Source of the DNA: Paracentrotus lividus
Lineage: Eukaryota > Echinodermata > Echinoidea > Camarodonta > Echinidae
Length of the DNA: 64,000 bases
Assembly (NCBI GenBank): GCA_940671915.1
Contig: CALNVZ010003432.1
Coordinates: forward strand, 13,573,005 to 13,637,004
Reading direction: 5' to 3'
Positions within the stretch are counted from its first letter, which is position 1. Every line of letters begins with the position of its first letter. This document shows positions 1 through 12,800 of the stretch, piece by piece. Under the pieces are notes generated by a model that was not told the DNA's origin, did not search any database, and worked only from the letters and a program-made list of their open reading frames with translations. Both the position numbers and the translations under genes were made by a program.

Positions 1-1866
1 AAAAAAGAGAGAGATCATGGCTCAATATTGGTGAGATGCAAGCAACATATATCTAGCTTTGGAGAAAAAATTGTAATAATAATAGATCCATGGTTTTCGG
101 GGGCGTTAACTTTTCGTGTTTTGGTCACTGTGTGACATTTGATGGCAATTAATTCTTTAGTTAATTATCTTAAACAATCGATTAACACCCATTATTTTTC
201 ATTTAAATTAAAGGAATAGAAGTAAAAAAGGTATAATGACAATAATCAAAGTAAGGAGACCAGCATATATAATCAAGTCAGGGTCAAACAAATGATATTT
301 ACGTACCATTTTTCTATTTCAAATTTTGCATGTTAATTTATGCAAATGAGCATGAAAAAATGTAAAATTAAGATAAAAAATGCATTCATGAAACTTCAGA
401 TTTTACTGACAACCTTCACCATCACCGACAACACCACTACATACAAAAACCTACAATTATACAGACATCAAACAACATCCCCACTGCTATGACAATCACA
501 TGACCACCCCACCATAATCACCCAAAACAACACTAGAATCTCAACATAGTTCACTCCTATTATAATGGTGTATTCAGGCTTTATAAAAAAAATATATATA
601 TATTGTCCTCAATTGGAGTAGACTGCATTATCAACAATACCACCAAAATCATTATTTTCCATAATAGGCTACCAATGTAACTAAAATCACTAACCCACTA
701 CCATCACTGTCAACACCAACATAAAAAACACCATCATCAGTAGTAAAACCTGAGGCATTAAAATTAACATAACCAGTTCTGGACATACCATGAAACAATA
801 AGAATTAACACCCGTGATATTAAATAAAAGAATTGTACACATTTAGTGTTATTTCTAATCCTCTCTTGGCATCAATAAATTGTGTCTTCACCAAGGAATG
901 GTAACTTTAACACCTCAAATTTTACAGTGCATCAGTCTTGATTTTAAACTACATGCACATATGAAGAGACTTAATGGTTAAAGAAATAGTCATTAACAAG
1001 ATATATTTTATTTTGGATCCATTATTTAAAAATGAAATGCTCACTTTAGTATTTTACAACATTGCCATGATGGTATTATAAAGACCTACTCCACTACAAA
1101 AATATCAAATTAAATTGTTGGGTAATAAATAATGATAAAATATTTGCCCACCTAAACCTTTTATTTTAATTTTAAATATGAAAGATTAAATTATTTAATC
1201 GAAGTAATTTATGTAGAGGACAATTAAGATAAATTTGTATGTGAACTTACAAAATAATAATCTGCTTTTTTTTTAAAGACAACTCCTTTACATATTACCT
1301 GCTAGATTGGGCTACGGTAAAACTGACAATTTTTTTTCCAGCTTACAGATTTTTTTCAACTTGAAACTTTCTGAAGTGCTGATGAGAACAATGCTACAGC
1401 GTAATGCACTCTGGTTTTTACAATACACTATGTACACTTTTAAATCTAGTTTGTAGATTATGGAGATTTGTTTTTTTAAAATTCAGATAAATTCTGCATC
1501 TAAATAAATGTCAAAACCTCAATGAGACGACAAATTTTTTTTTTAAATTATTATTTTTTTAAAAAATTCATCCACTGATATGATTCCTACAATCAAAGGT
1601 GTCAATTTTGACTGCATAATAAGGCATGCATAGGAGGGTACTTGTACAATTTGGTTTATTATTGCGCTGAATCACCAGTTAAATGCTATCAAGAATTCTT
1701 CTTCCTCTGTGGTAAACTACACTGCTGGTGTAATATTGTACCATGAATACAAGAAACATATCAAAGACAAAGAATTATATTGAGAATGGAATACCACACT
1801 CGTCCACAGGCTGTTCTTCACACTCATAACTTGTTGTGGGTTTAATTTTGTGAACTTGTGCTAGAA
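1..1866. other. AT-rich non-coding stretch
   Basis: No convincing coding exon is seen on either strand. The stretch is AT-rich with poly-T and poly-A runs. If the exon at 1867-2039 is real, part of this would be its 3' UTR on the minus strand; a minus-strand AATAAA-type signal (TTTATT on plus) lies near 1653. A short GGAGTAGACTG motif near 615 recurs elsewhere in the window. Confidence 0.5.
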
Positions 1867-2039
1867 CTATTGAACACTTTGTCTCCTCGGCAAACCAAAA
1901 CGTAGATTTGTACATATCCATGGGTATGAGCGACAGTCCTGCCACAGCTCATCCATTAACACTTCGTTGTTGCTGTTTATCCGTTCAAACGATGAGGAGA
2001 AAGTAGCTGTTGAAGTCAAGCCTTCAGTTGTTGGAATTC
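1867..2039 (-). CDS. Possible terminal exon of an unidentified gene
   Basis: On the minus strand a good polypyrimidine tract ending in TTTCAG precedes an open stretch of 56 codons that ends with TAG at 1867-1869. It is entered in phase 1. The tail contains LMDELWQDC, then a Trp/Cys/Arg-bearing segment and ends in PRRQSVQ. I do not recognise the family. No further exon of the same gene was identified to the right, so it would have to lie inside a KDM3 intron or belong to a gene whose other exons I missed. It could also be chance: the support is one acceptor and one short open frame. Confidence 0.35.
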
Positions 2040-3059
2040 CTGAAAGACAAAGTAAAAATACTAGATGTTAAAACAATGCAGGAACACAACATGAAGTATC
2101 CAAGACATGTGGTAAATTACTCGTCTCGAGTAGGTCTATGACTCTGACATTGACAAGTGTCATGGAATAATATATTGATAGATTCCTAAGTTACACAGTT
2201 AGAATTTCTATATAAATTCTGATGAATGCCGATTAAAAATAGTTTAAAAATATTAATAGGGGTAGAATATAGACGTAGCATTGTGCAATCATTACCTTTT
2301 CTATTAAATCATGAATATTATTTGGTCTGTATAACAGCAATTTTAGGGGTGGAGCCTTCGATGCTAGTGGAAATTCTTTAAATCAAAGTTAGCTACCAAC
2401 TGGTGCCTAAGTTACATGTCCAATATAAAATAACGTATTACATGACATGATTTGCTCCGGTTGGGACTGAACACAGAACAGCAGTACGGAGGGTGAAACA
2501 CGGCCACTGCACTGGAAAATGCTAGCCCAGTGGATTCGGGCTTGTTGCACAGGGCTGTTTCCCCGTAGAGCGTAGCGTAGTCCCAATTCCACGGATTTTT
2601 GCCCAAATATGTAAACGATACTTCATATTTTTTCATAGAAAAAACAGCTGCCTACCAAATTTTTTAAGTTCTTTGTCACCGTCATATCTTAGCATTACGA
2701 TCATCGCCCCATTTCAATTTTTAATTTTGGTACAGTTCAGGATCGAAGAGGATGTAAATAAGGTCAAAACAGTATATAAATTCATCAAAATATCACCTAA
2801 CAATACCCTCAATTTATAAATATCAAAATCTAAACGAAATTAATCATGTTACATACCAAAATCAAGAGCAGAGTCTGGTGATTAGCTTCCCACTTCGATT
2901 GTGCACAGGTTTTGCATGCATTGAGCTTGACATGATAGTTTGTTGACCCCATGAAAATCCCCATGAAATCACACGGCGATTTCATAGAACGATACCCCAA
3001 ATCTGGTATCGATTTTTTTTCATAAAAGTTGCGATATCGCCTTATTATGAGCTGCGCTG
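2040..3059. other. Non-coding stretch, no gene supported
   Basis: A minus-strand open frame at 2412-2636 (74 codons) has no family resemblance and no matching splice signals. Around 2970-3040 there is a small inverted repeat (ATACCCCAAATCTGGTATCG). Otherwise nothing is seen. Confidence 0.5.
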
Positions 3060-3215
3060 TGGTCTAACTGCTACCATCGTGCAAATTTTCGGCGCGCTCG
3101 CGCGATCAACAGCCAAGATCTTATTAGGGGCATCATGGCCCCCCCCCTCCCTACCCGCCCTCCCCCAGTCTTGACAGCTACCAAAACACCCCATTGACTG
3201 ACTAGGGTTGAGTTC
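3060..3215. mobile_element. End fragment of the TTAA-flanked MITE family
   Basis: The stretch from CTACCATCGTGCAAATTTTCGG through the C-rich run to CAGTCTTGACAGCTACCAAA closely matches the right end of the element at 6858-7627. The left part is missing, so this is a truncated or degraded copy. No coding capacity is seen. Confidence 0.6.
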
Positions 3216-3317
3216 ATAAATTTTTTACCACAGCGGATATAGTAATTGCTCAAAATGTACATTTTTATGCAAATACATAATATATTCATTTTTTCTGTAC
3301 AATTTGCCATAGGTCAA

Positions 3318-3729
3318 ACACGTGACCCACTAAAATGTCACACACGTGACCCGACATCACGATATAAAATAATAGATTAAAAAAGAAATTTCAGAGGTGA
3401 CTCCTATCCAGTGGTATATTTGGTTAACAGGTCCATAATGCATATCTCACAGCAATAAGAACATTTCATCATTTTAAAACTCACAGATTTCAAAATGAAA
3501 TTGAACTTTCAAAATCATGCCGTTCGGTGAAGTCACACACGTGACCCACTTCTTTTGACCTCTGACCTTGAACATGCATATTGTAAATATAAAAAAATAT
3601 TTACAAATGAATAGCCAACAAAATATATTAGCATGATATAAACATTAAATCAGTTATATTTTTTTAAAATTGTTAGAGTTATAGCCAATTAAAGTCAAGA
3701 TTTTGCATAATTTCGGTCACACACGTGAC
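3318..3729. repeat. Cluster of CACACGTGACC motifs
   Basis: Four near-identical copies of a CACGTGACC-centred motif occur in about 410 bp (near 3319, 3340, 3537 and 3720), two of them inside the inverted repeat GGTCACACACGTGACC-like form. CACGTG is the core E-box read by bHLH-zip factors (USF, MITF/TFE, MYC families). Whether this is regulatory or part of a decayed repeat cannot be told from sequence alone. Confidence 0.45.
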
Positions 3730-4918
3730 CAAGAATGGTCCTATCACATTAATATATGCAACAGGTTCTTGTTGTCATCATGTTGATAATTCATAACATA
3801 ATTTTGATGCCACTAAATTCTTTCATTGTGAACTTCACCTTATTTATATAAATGCAAATAACATTGAACAATTCAGTACAATACTCCAGATGATACAACT
3901 AAAGATTTTGTGATGAGTAATTTTTTTATTTTATTTTTTAAAATCCTGAATGTAGCGATCCCTGTAAACAAATTAAGGTTTTATGAAAGCTGCAAAACTA
4001 AGCATCTTCAAATGAATAATTGAGCAGTAGCATTTCGAAGGGAAATAAAAAGAACATAGCACTTTACAGTACTTGACAATTAGTTGTAAGTGGATCTAGC
4101 AATTGGGGTTAAGCACTAGGGGTGTCAGGGTACTGTGATTAGCTGTGTATGCTGTTGATTGATCTGTTCTAAGTGGATAATTTTACTCATTACAAATTTC
4201 CTGTGCTTATGACTAAAATACAGAAACCTGGAAGCGTCAAGAACTTTTTTTAGGCTTTGAGCAAGTCTTGTGTTCTGTATTTTCTGCTGCAATCCTATAA
4301 ATGGAAAATATTATTGGTGTTCCTTTAAAAAACTTCTTGCTGCCAATAATGGTCTATATCATGACATTCTAAATTTGAGTAAGGAATGGTTCATGAATAA
4401 AACCGAAAGATAAGGACATTTATGGTCGTCTCGTAACGGGGAGAGGTACATGTATAAATTGAATCAAATCAAATCATAGAAATGATTATTGTTTCAACAG
4501 ACTTGGCAGTTATCCATTCTTTGTTAAACAATAAGATATTTGAACAGGCTATGACTGAGCATTTCAGTTGTTCATACTGCGATTCTTGCTGATTATTGAA
4601 CGGTCATTAGTAATTACCAGCCGTATGTCAGACTTAATTTGTGGTAACTCACACAAACCTTGGAGGGTTTGGGTGCTGGGTGGTTTCGCTATTACTTGTG
4701 CCGCATGGTTTTGGCGGCGTAACCACATTGTGGCTTGATGATTCGTAGGCCTGGCGTCATCCTGTTTCCTCTTCCAATGAAATATGTCATCGGTCTGAAA
4801 TCACATTATATTCCCTCCATTCAGCTTGTCTGTAGTGTTGAGCAGGTTGCCTGTGGTGTGGCTGTATAATAAATGATATGCCTCCTGAATGTTTCTTTAA
4901 CCTTTGCTTTCTCTGCAG
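3730..4918. other. Non-coding stretch before first KDM3 exon in window
   Basis: No exon is seen. Near 4380-4480 a segment ends in TGTATAAATTGAATCAAATCAAATCA, which looks like the short-repeat tail of a LINE or SINE. The last 40 bases hold the polypyrimidine tract and TCTCTGCAG acceptor of the next exon. Confidence 0.5.
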
Positions 4919-6837
4919 ACAAACCTGTGAAAGAAAAGGCACCAGGAACCTGCAGCGCTCCGAAGAACAAGAAGGAAAGGAAAAGAAAACCAGACGAACC
5001 AGTCGACGAAGACAAGAAAGTTCCATCGTCGACACCTGAAAAGCGACCTAGGTCAAACTCTGGGAATTCGGAATCATCTCAAGAGCATCGAAGTGAGTTT
5101 GGGAAAGTTGAAACACAGGAACAGAGTATTCCCAGCAGTGAAAGTGTTGTGTCTGTATCGAACCCTGAAAAAGTGTGGCAATCAAACACTCCTCCTGTGC
5201 AGGTTGAATCGAAACCAAAAGAGGATATTGTTGATATAAGTTGTAACTCCAGTAAAGCCAAGAGCAAGGCTGTTAATAAACAGGAACAGGCCGTTAGCAG
5301 CAACACAAAGGACTCTCGTTCTTCAACTCCAGACTCTGTCAAGAAGACTAGGCAGAAATCAAAGAAGGAACCAAAAGTTAAGAATCCTGAAAATATTGAG
5401 ATTACTCCTATAGAAATACCATCTAGTGATCAAAGCAGAGTGAGTCTGTCCACTGGTGTGCCAACAACTGTCTCCAAACAAATGGTTGAATCCAAAACTG
5501 AAGCAACAGGGCCTGCTGGTTTAAGGCCACCCATTCCTGAAAAGGAAGCGAATAGAAAGAGAGAAAACTTTCCAGAGTTCCCTCCAACCGGTTTAAGGGA
5601 GCAATCACTCACCTCGGCCATTGCTGGTATCATTGCGAGAGAACTGAATAGAGACACTCCAGAAAAATCATCAAATGTTGTCCAGAAAACGGATCCTAAT
5701 TCAGTTCCAGTGGATATCTCCAGAACGGAAATTCAACCTTCAAGCGTGAACCAGCAAATTATAAATAGCAGTGGTAACGATAGACCTGTGAACAGTGGAC
5801 CAATAACCACAAATAGTCACCTGCAGAGTGTGTTACCAAACAGGACGATAGCCGTGTCCAACTCGGTACCTGTGATATCTCATAGGAATGGCGGATTGAC
5901 AGGATTACCAGGCATGGATAGAAACTCTTCTGGAATTACCAGTGAAAATACAAAGTTAACAAACTCTAATCTTCCAGCATTTGCTGGACACTCTGTGCTT
6001 GGTGAAAGGATTGAGCGACCAGAAGCCAGAGATCCAAGCAGGGAAACAAGTAGTACGACAAGTGAGAAGAGCGACGGGAGCAAGTCCTCTTTCACAGATA
6101 GGAGCAGGGATTCGGATCAGTCCAAGACGGACAAGAAGTCCACACTGGTCCATGACTTAAAGACTCCAGTACAAATTTTCCGCGACCCCAATTTGTCCGA
6201 TTCGGACTCTGTGATTCATGTGGATTCAATTCAGCATCATCCATCTCACTTGATGAAGATTGGGGATCACCATACCCCGTCTCCGGGACAGCATCCCATC
6301 ACTCCATCCCCTCACACGCTCAGGAATCCCAGCGGTGCAACACCAGCAGCCCCCGCCAACCCCAGCGCCATCGTTGCCTCGCCGAGTGCCTTCGTGGCTG
6401 CGCCATCAGTCGGTCACATTCCAGCCCATCATCCAATGCAACACCACGCCGCCGCCGCTGCTGCCGCCGCCGGCCACGGCATGTTTCCTCCACACCTCCA
6501 ACTCTACCAGCAGCATCCTTTAGCTTCTCAGCTGGTTGTACCAGGCCACTTCCCTCAACATCATCTAGCAGGGTTGGATCGGCACTCACTGCAGCAGCTT
6601 CATGCTCAGGGTATCGTTGGGTTGGTGCAGCCTGATCCTATGACACGGATACGTATGGGTGGGTTACATGGGATCGTGTCTCCACAACATGCTGCTACGG
6701 CTCTGCAGGGAAATCTGCATCCTGGTCTAACACAAGCCCAGCTGCAGGCTCTTCATCAGCAGCACCCTGGTTTACCATTGCCACCAAGCTGGGTTATACA
6801 ACATGAGGAACTGGAAAGGGCTCATCTACAGCAGCAG
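4919..6837 (+). CDS. KDM3: KDM3 exon A, low-complexity N-terminal region
   Basis: This 1,919-nt exon starts after TCTCTGCAG in phase 1 and ends at CAG|GTTAGT in phase 0; it is open throughout (about 640 residues). It begins with a Lys/Arg-rich stretch ([10 protein letters not shown]) that could be a nuclear signal. It continues with Ser/Thr/Pro-rich sequence and ends with His-, Ala- and Gln-rich segments, including a run of eight alanines at about 6449-6475. The in-frame ATG at 4873 lies in the intron and is not taken as the start. A TTAA-type MITE begins 20 bp past the donor. Confidence 0.88.
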
Positions 6838-9800
6838 GTTAGTTTGTAGGCAGTTAACCCTAATCAGACTGGGGGGGGGCCATCATGGCCCCCCCCTCGA
6901 CATTTTCCGCGACCACTCCGCTGCACGAAATTTTCTGATCGCGCCGCTTGCTGACTTTTTACTTTCAAGTCTCGCGCATCTTTTGAAACCATTTTCGCAA
7001 AAATCGGTCGTAGTATACCGTTACGACCTGCACGATTTTCAAAAATATCCGTCAGAACCGAAAATGGCTCAAAAACGTGATTTTTGTGTACAAAGTCAAT
7101 GCAAATTAAGTTTTCTCACCTAATTCATAAGATATGATTATTTTCACTTCATTGGCTGAAATCACTTTATTTTAGCATATTTATGCTTAAAAATGGTTCT
7201 TAAATGATTTTTGCATAAAAAAAAGAAAAACAAAAGGTCGAAAAAGCAAAGAATACAATGAAATTCATAAAACAATAAAATACATAAGAAATTAATTTTG
7301 AAACGAAGAATTTTTTCTAGTACAATTGTTAGGATGCTATAAGGAATAAATAATACACAAAATTAGCATTCTAGGAGCTTTATTTTTTCAATTAGAGCAA
7401 AAAGTATGATTTCATGCATAAATTAGCATAATTAATTCATATAAAAAATTCATATAATTTTGGAAAAATTAACCAGTGCAGTCTTGTAGATTAACATGGC
7501 TCACTACCATCGTGCAAATTTTCGGGCGCGGTCGCGCGAAAGGCGGCCGCGAGATCTTAGGGGGGGGGGCCATCAATGGCCCCCCCCAGTCTTGACAGCT
7601 ACCAAAACACCCCAGTCTGATTATGGGTTAAAAATAATCTTTTACTGAGGGTAGCTGTAAGAATGTGAAATGTCATGGACCTTTTTCGTACTCATTCTCA
7701 CTTTGAGAAGTTGATCAATTTATCTTTGTCATGTAGTTACCTGCTAAAATTTGCTTATGTGCCTTCCACAGTTTCCATAACCTACTTTGTTATTGATAAA
7801 TATGTATGATATTTTGAATGCGGATAGTAGTGTATATTTCATGCAAAATATTTGAAATCATGCAAAACTGATGAAAAAGACTGGCGCCTTTTTCCCACTT
7901 ATAGATTTAGCTTTATTACAAATCATACTCTTTGGTAAGAATATAATAATAATGCTTTCTTTTCAGCATTTTGCAGTTTATCAAGGTATTTTATATTATG
8001 CATTTTTAGCTAGGCTACAAGGTACCTTAAAAGGCTATTGTAGATTTACTATGTCAAACTGTCATTCATCAGCAGAAATCCCAAGCAGCTGCCGTGGCTG
8101 CAGCTGAGAAGGGTCACAACGTCCACCACCCCTCAGCTCCATCCAGTCAGACGTCGTTTAGACCCGCTTGCCTCATCTAGCAACAGCGGGGACCAAGAAG
8201 CCTTCTCACCAGCCCCATCTTCCTTCTGCTGGCTCCACCCATGTCCACCCTCAGCTGACTAGCAGTCAGCAGGGGGCTGCTGCAGCCCAGGTCTTGTTAG
8301 TCATGAGTCAGTAGCAGCACAGCAAGCTGCGACGCATGCCAACGCATCAGTATCAGAACTTGATGCGCAGGTTAGTTTAGTATTTACCAGGGTTGACACC
8401 TTCTATACAATTAGCACTGGATATTGTGAATAGGTCAAGTTTATTATTAGATCTTTCAGGGTTTAAGATATCCCCTCAGATCACACTAGGTGTTTCCTTT
8501 GCCATGCCACAGAATTCATTTCAGTCCCTGCTAGACATTTGTCAGTGACCTTGTTGTTGTATAGAGTGGGATAAAAGCCTTTAGATTTAGGTTTTTGTCT
8601 AAAACCTGACAGAATTCTGCTTCTGTTATCTACAATTGTTATATTGTGTAAGCAGCTATTTTTGTGTACAGATATTTTCACGATTCTGGATTAGTTTGGG
8701 AAATTTGTGAGTGGTTTATTTCATGATTTTTGTGATGTTTTCATTACTATAATTCGCTTGATGTTACAGCGGAAATTTTGGCAAAGATGGACTCGCGAAA
8801 TTCATGAAAATAAAACCAACGTGAAAATAGCCACTTATACTGCTTTACTATGATAGTGCTTTGTATATTGTGTGCTTTGGATTATATAATTTATCAACAA
8901 TGTGATGAGCTTGATATATAAACTGCATAAACATTGTCAGTTAAGTTGAAAATGTCACAGGACACTGGTTCATTTACGTCAATGACTAATTGATTCTGCC
9001 AATTCTCCTGTAGGCGGCTGTGCAGCAGCACTTCCAGGAATCGCTGCGAAAGCTTCAGGTGCCGTTCTCCTTCTCTGCACCTACAACAGGTGGAAGCATC
9101 ACAGAAGGTACAGCTCTTCCCAAGAATAAGGGCCAGCTTCCAAAGGATGTCATGGAGAGACAGGTTGGTACATCAGCCACTTAAGACTTTAGATGTTACA
9201 TCCCTGTAACATGCTCTGCGATTAACCCCAACTCCATCATTAGTGCAATCCCATGTCTCCTATGTACACTGTTACGATTAATAGAGAAATAGCGAATATT
9301 TTTTTGTGAGCAATGGTACAAGATTTCACATACGGTCGAACAGAAACACTCTAAATTACTCGGCAAGCCTCGTTAAATAGAACTTCTTTCACCTCATGCG
9401 AAATCTTGTACCATTGCACTCATTCCTATTCGCTATTTCTATATTAATTGTAGCACTGTACTTGGGAGACATGAGTTTAGATTAATTGCAGACCTATAAT
9501 TATGTTACAGGGATTTAACATCTATAGTTCGAAGGATACTAATTTCTTTTTATTGGTATTCTGTTCTGACAGAAGTTCGGACATTTTTTTCAAGAAAAAC
9601 AATTTTATCATTGGTCATGGTACAAGACAGATGCAACAAAAATTCCAGGCCAATTAATTATTGTTGGCAGTAATGATAGAGGGTGCATGATTACTTTAAT
9701 TGGAAGTAAATTAGTTCAATGTTTGAAAGACCTTGTAGAATGAGATTTATGTGAGATATACCTGTCCTTTTACAGCAGAAAGATAGACAAGATCATGAGG

Positions 9801-12800
9801 AAAGACTTAGGAGGGAGAGAGAGGAAAAAGAGCTGGAATGGCAAAGAATACAAAGAGATAAAGAGCGCAAGCACCAAGATTCTGATCCAAGATTAAGGGT
9901 AAGTAGGATTTAAAAAAAATATATATAAAAAAATCAATAAAAAAGGCATAGAACCATTGCTAGTTCCCTCAATATTGCTTGATCAGGAAACACATTTGTG
10001 TGCAAATAGTGAGAGGTCTACAGAGTACACAATTTTATGTTTTTTATATTTATATTCTATGTCTTTGTTTAAATTCTAAGCGCTGTGATACTTTTGTGTA
10101 TAGCGCATATATAAATTATCGTTATTATTAGTATTATTATTGATATTCTATTCACTAAGATCAGAAGTGAAATATGTGAAAATGTCAAGGCTACTTTCTT
10201 AGACGCTTCTATGAATGTCTCTGTATTCTAATTAGGACTTTCTTTAGCCACAGAACCTGACACACAAGATCCATGTGTTATAACAAGTATAGCATGGTCT
10301 CTAAGATGTGTTATAACCTGTGCCATAATATGTCGGTTTCACTAGGGACCTGTAAGAGTTATAATCAATTCCAAATTGTTAATGACCAATCAGGGTCCTT
10401 TTTGCATGCACTTCTTAGATAAAGATCTCACTGTGAATCAATGAGAATGGTTGTTTCAAATTTGCAGTTGATCATAACTCTTTATATTTAAATGCACACA
10501 TTTTTATTTAGCCCTGGCTCTGCACAAGGGGGGGGGGGGGTGTCTGGATCTTACTGTTATGTTCTTTTTGTAAATATGGCTTCTGGCAGTGTCTCAGGAC
10601 TTCAATCAGTTTTTAGGCCAATGTATACTAGGTTCCTGGAGTATCAAGTGCTGATTTATCTTCCATAGTGTGGTAATTAAGTAATCCTGTGACGAAAATC
10701 TTGTTCAAAGAGAGAACTTTTTAATACATGATGTTTATATTTATGTTTCAAAGTACATTTTAATCTATTGTGTTTTATATTCATGAAAACAGGAATTGTA
10801 ACTTTTACCAGGAAGTTGAAGGCATATTGTATCTTAGGTATAACCTCTTGATCAGTGTATGAACAGGAAGATTTGATTTCATCCTGTTTTCAATTTTTTA
10901 TTGCAGTTTCCTGGTGGGGAAAGCGAGAGTGCATACAAACATGCTGTCTCAGAGGGCAAACACCCGTACGACGACCCGCTCTACAGGCAGACCCTAGCAC
11001 ATGCTGGACTTGTGCGTTATCAGGAAGAACTTGCTCACAAATACCCCAAGGAACTCAAACATGAGACTAAGATTAAACTTGAAAGGACAGAACTGAATGC
11101 AAGGACTTATGATGGGCAGGCTTTCAAGGCGTATCCATCGTCTGTTCGATCAGACGCCCACACCACGTACTACAATACCACGTCTATGAAATCGGAGGAA
11201 CCTAGGGCAGGTGTGCCAGTGAGGACAGAGCAGAATAGGCAGATGGCAACTGCATCGGCTTATAAAGTTAAACCTGATAATTTGGTAGGGTACCAGCCAT
11301 TCCTGCATACGATCTCCAGTCATGGAGGAGGAGGAGATAAAGGGGAACATTTGAGTAAACATAGCGATGAATATAAGATGGCTGCCAATGCCGCAGCCAT
11401 GCAGGGAGCACGGCGGGCCATCCCAACCCCTCCTCCTCTCATCAAGAGAGAACCGGACAGAGCGGAGATAGCGTTGCATTCAAGCGTGATCCAAGCCTCC
11501 AGGAATGAGCGAAGACCAGAGACAATGCATCATCCTGCAGGAGTGTTTACCGCAGCGAGCTCTGGTCATGATATTCATCTCACCCAGGCTGGCAAGCATG
11601 TGGCGTTATCGGATACGAGGACAAATAACGATGCATCCCATTCAGTACCGGTCATCAAGCATACGATAGGTACCCCACCTCCCCTGCATAGTTCAGCACA
11701 GACCACTGCAAGTCAGTTGGTGAGACAGTCCCACATACCCCCTCAGTCCCCTCTCAAAGTGGCAACTCCTCAGCAGCTATCAGCAGCTGTACTTCAACTT
11801 GGTTCCCATTCTGTCAGCAGTACTACCACAACCACCATGGGAGTGTACTCCCATCAGGTCTACTCCAACGCCCAAACAACCACAGCAGCCACAAGTTCTA
11901 GTTCACTCCTCATGTCAGCACTCAGACCCCAAGACATGACGAGAGTGAGCGAGGGCATGGAGGTCGATCCAGGTACTATGAAGCGTAAGCCAACTCATGG
12001 TGCAGCCGTGTTCCATAAGAAGAGACCAAAAACAAAGGATGATTTACATAGTGATCATGGGAACTCTGAGAAAAAGGAGTCTTCTGGTTTGTCATACATA
12101 GAGCAATACCACAATTTTGTGATGGAACCTAACGCTCATAATACATCTGTGGGAAACGCAACAGTTTGTAAAGCGAGTGAAAACATTGAGCTGAAGATAG
12201 AGAAAGTTGATCAGTACAAGCGTTTAAGCCTAGACTCCTCAGCGCCGGCATCTCTCATGTCGGCCGAGTCGCATAGAACAACGAACGGAACATGGTCGGA
12301 TAGCGAAAGCAACAGGTGTGTCTCTCCACGTAGTACTGCCAGCGATTCTTCAGAGGGTCGAAGCCTGAAGTCTGCATCTCCGCACCGCGCAGGTGGTCCT
12401 GTCTATCTCAAGAAGGCCTGGCTGGCCAGACATTCTGAGAGTAAGACGCCACTTGGGATCCACTCCGCTGCTACTGCTTCGTCCGCTCACAACGTCATGG
12501 ATCCCAAACAAGAGCCTGGTCTATCCACCAAGCTTTCCAATTCCCTCCCCAATGGACATCTCATGGGCGGTACCTTTGCTCAGGTAGCACAGAGCGTAGA
12601 CGCTGATAAATCAGTCACCATCGATGACATTCCAAAAAACATTCCCAATCACGTCTACGATTTTGATCAGGACAAATCCTCCACTTGCTCGGAGGCATCC
12701 ACTGTGTCCAGCCACAAGTCACGGTCCAGGAAGAGCGGCAAGGATAGGAGTTCCAAGAAGAAGGACCGTAAGCGACACGGGTCTCCGGCAGATTCCAAGA

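Noticed and set aside
2412..2636. Minus-strand open frame of 74 codons
   Set aside because: No splice sites, family resemblance or neighbours to support it; likely chance.
4873..4918. ATG-initiated extension of the first KDM3 exon
   Set aside because: These bases form a polypyrimidine tract and CAG acceptor, so the exon starts at 4919 and the ATG is intronic.
6260..6589. Overlapping Pro/His and Arg-rich frames inside KDM3 exon A
   Set aside because: Shadow frames of a low-complexity coding exon.
11150..11479. 109-codon minus-strand frame
   Set aside because: Shadow of the intact KDM3 exon on the plus strand.
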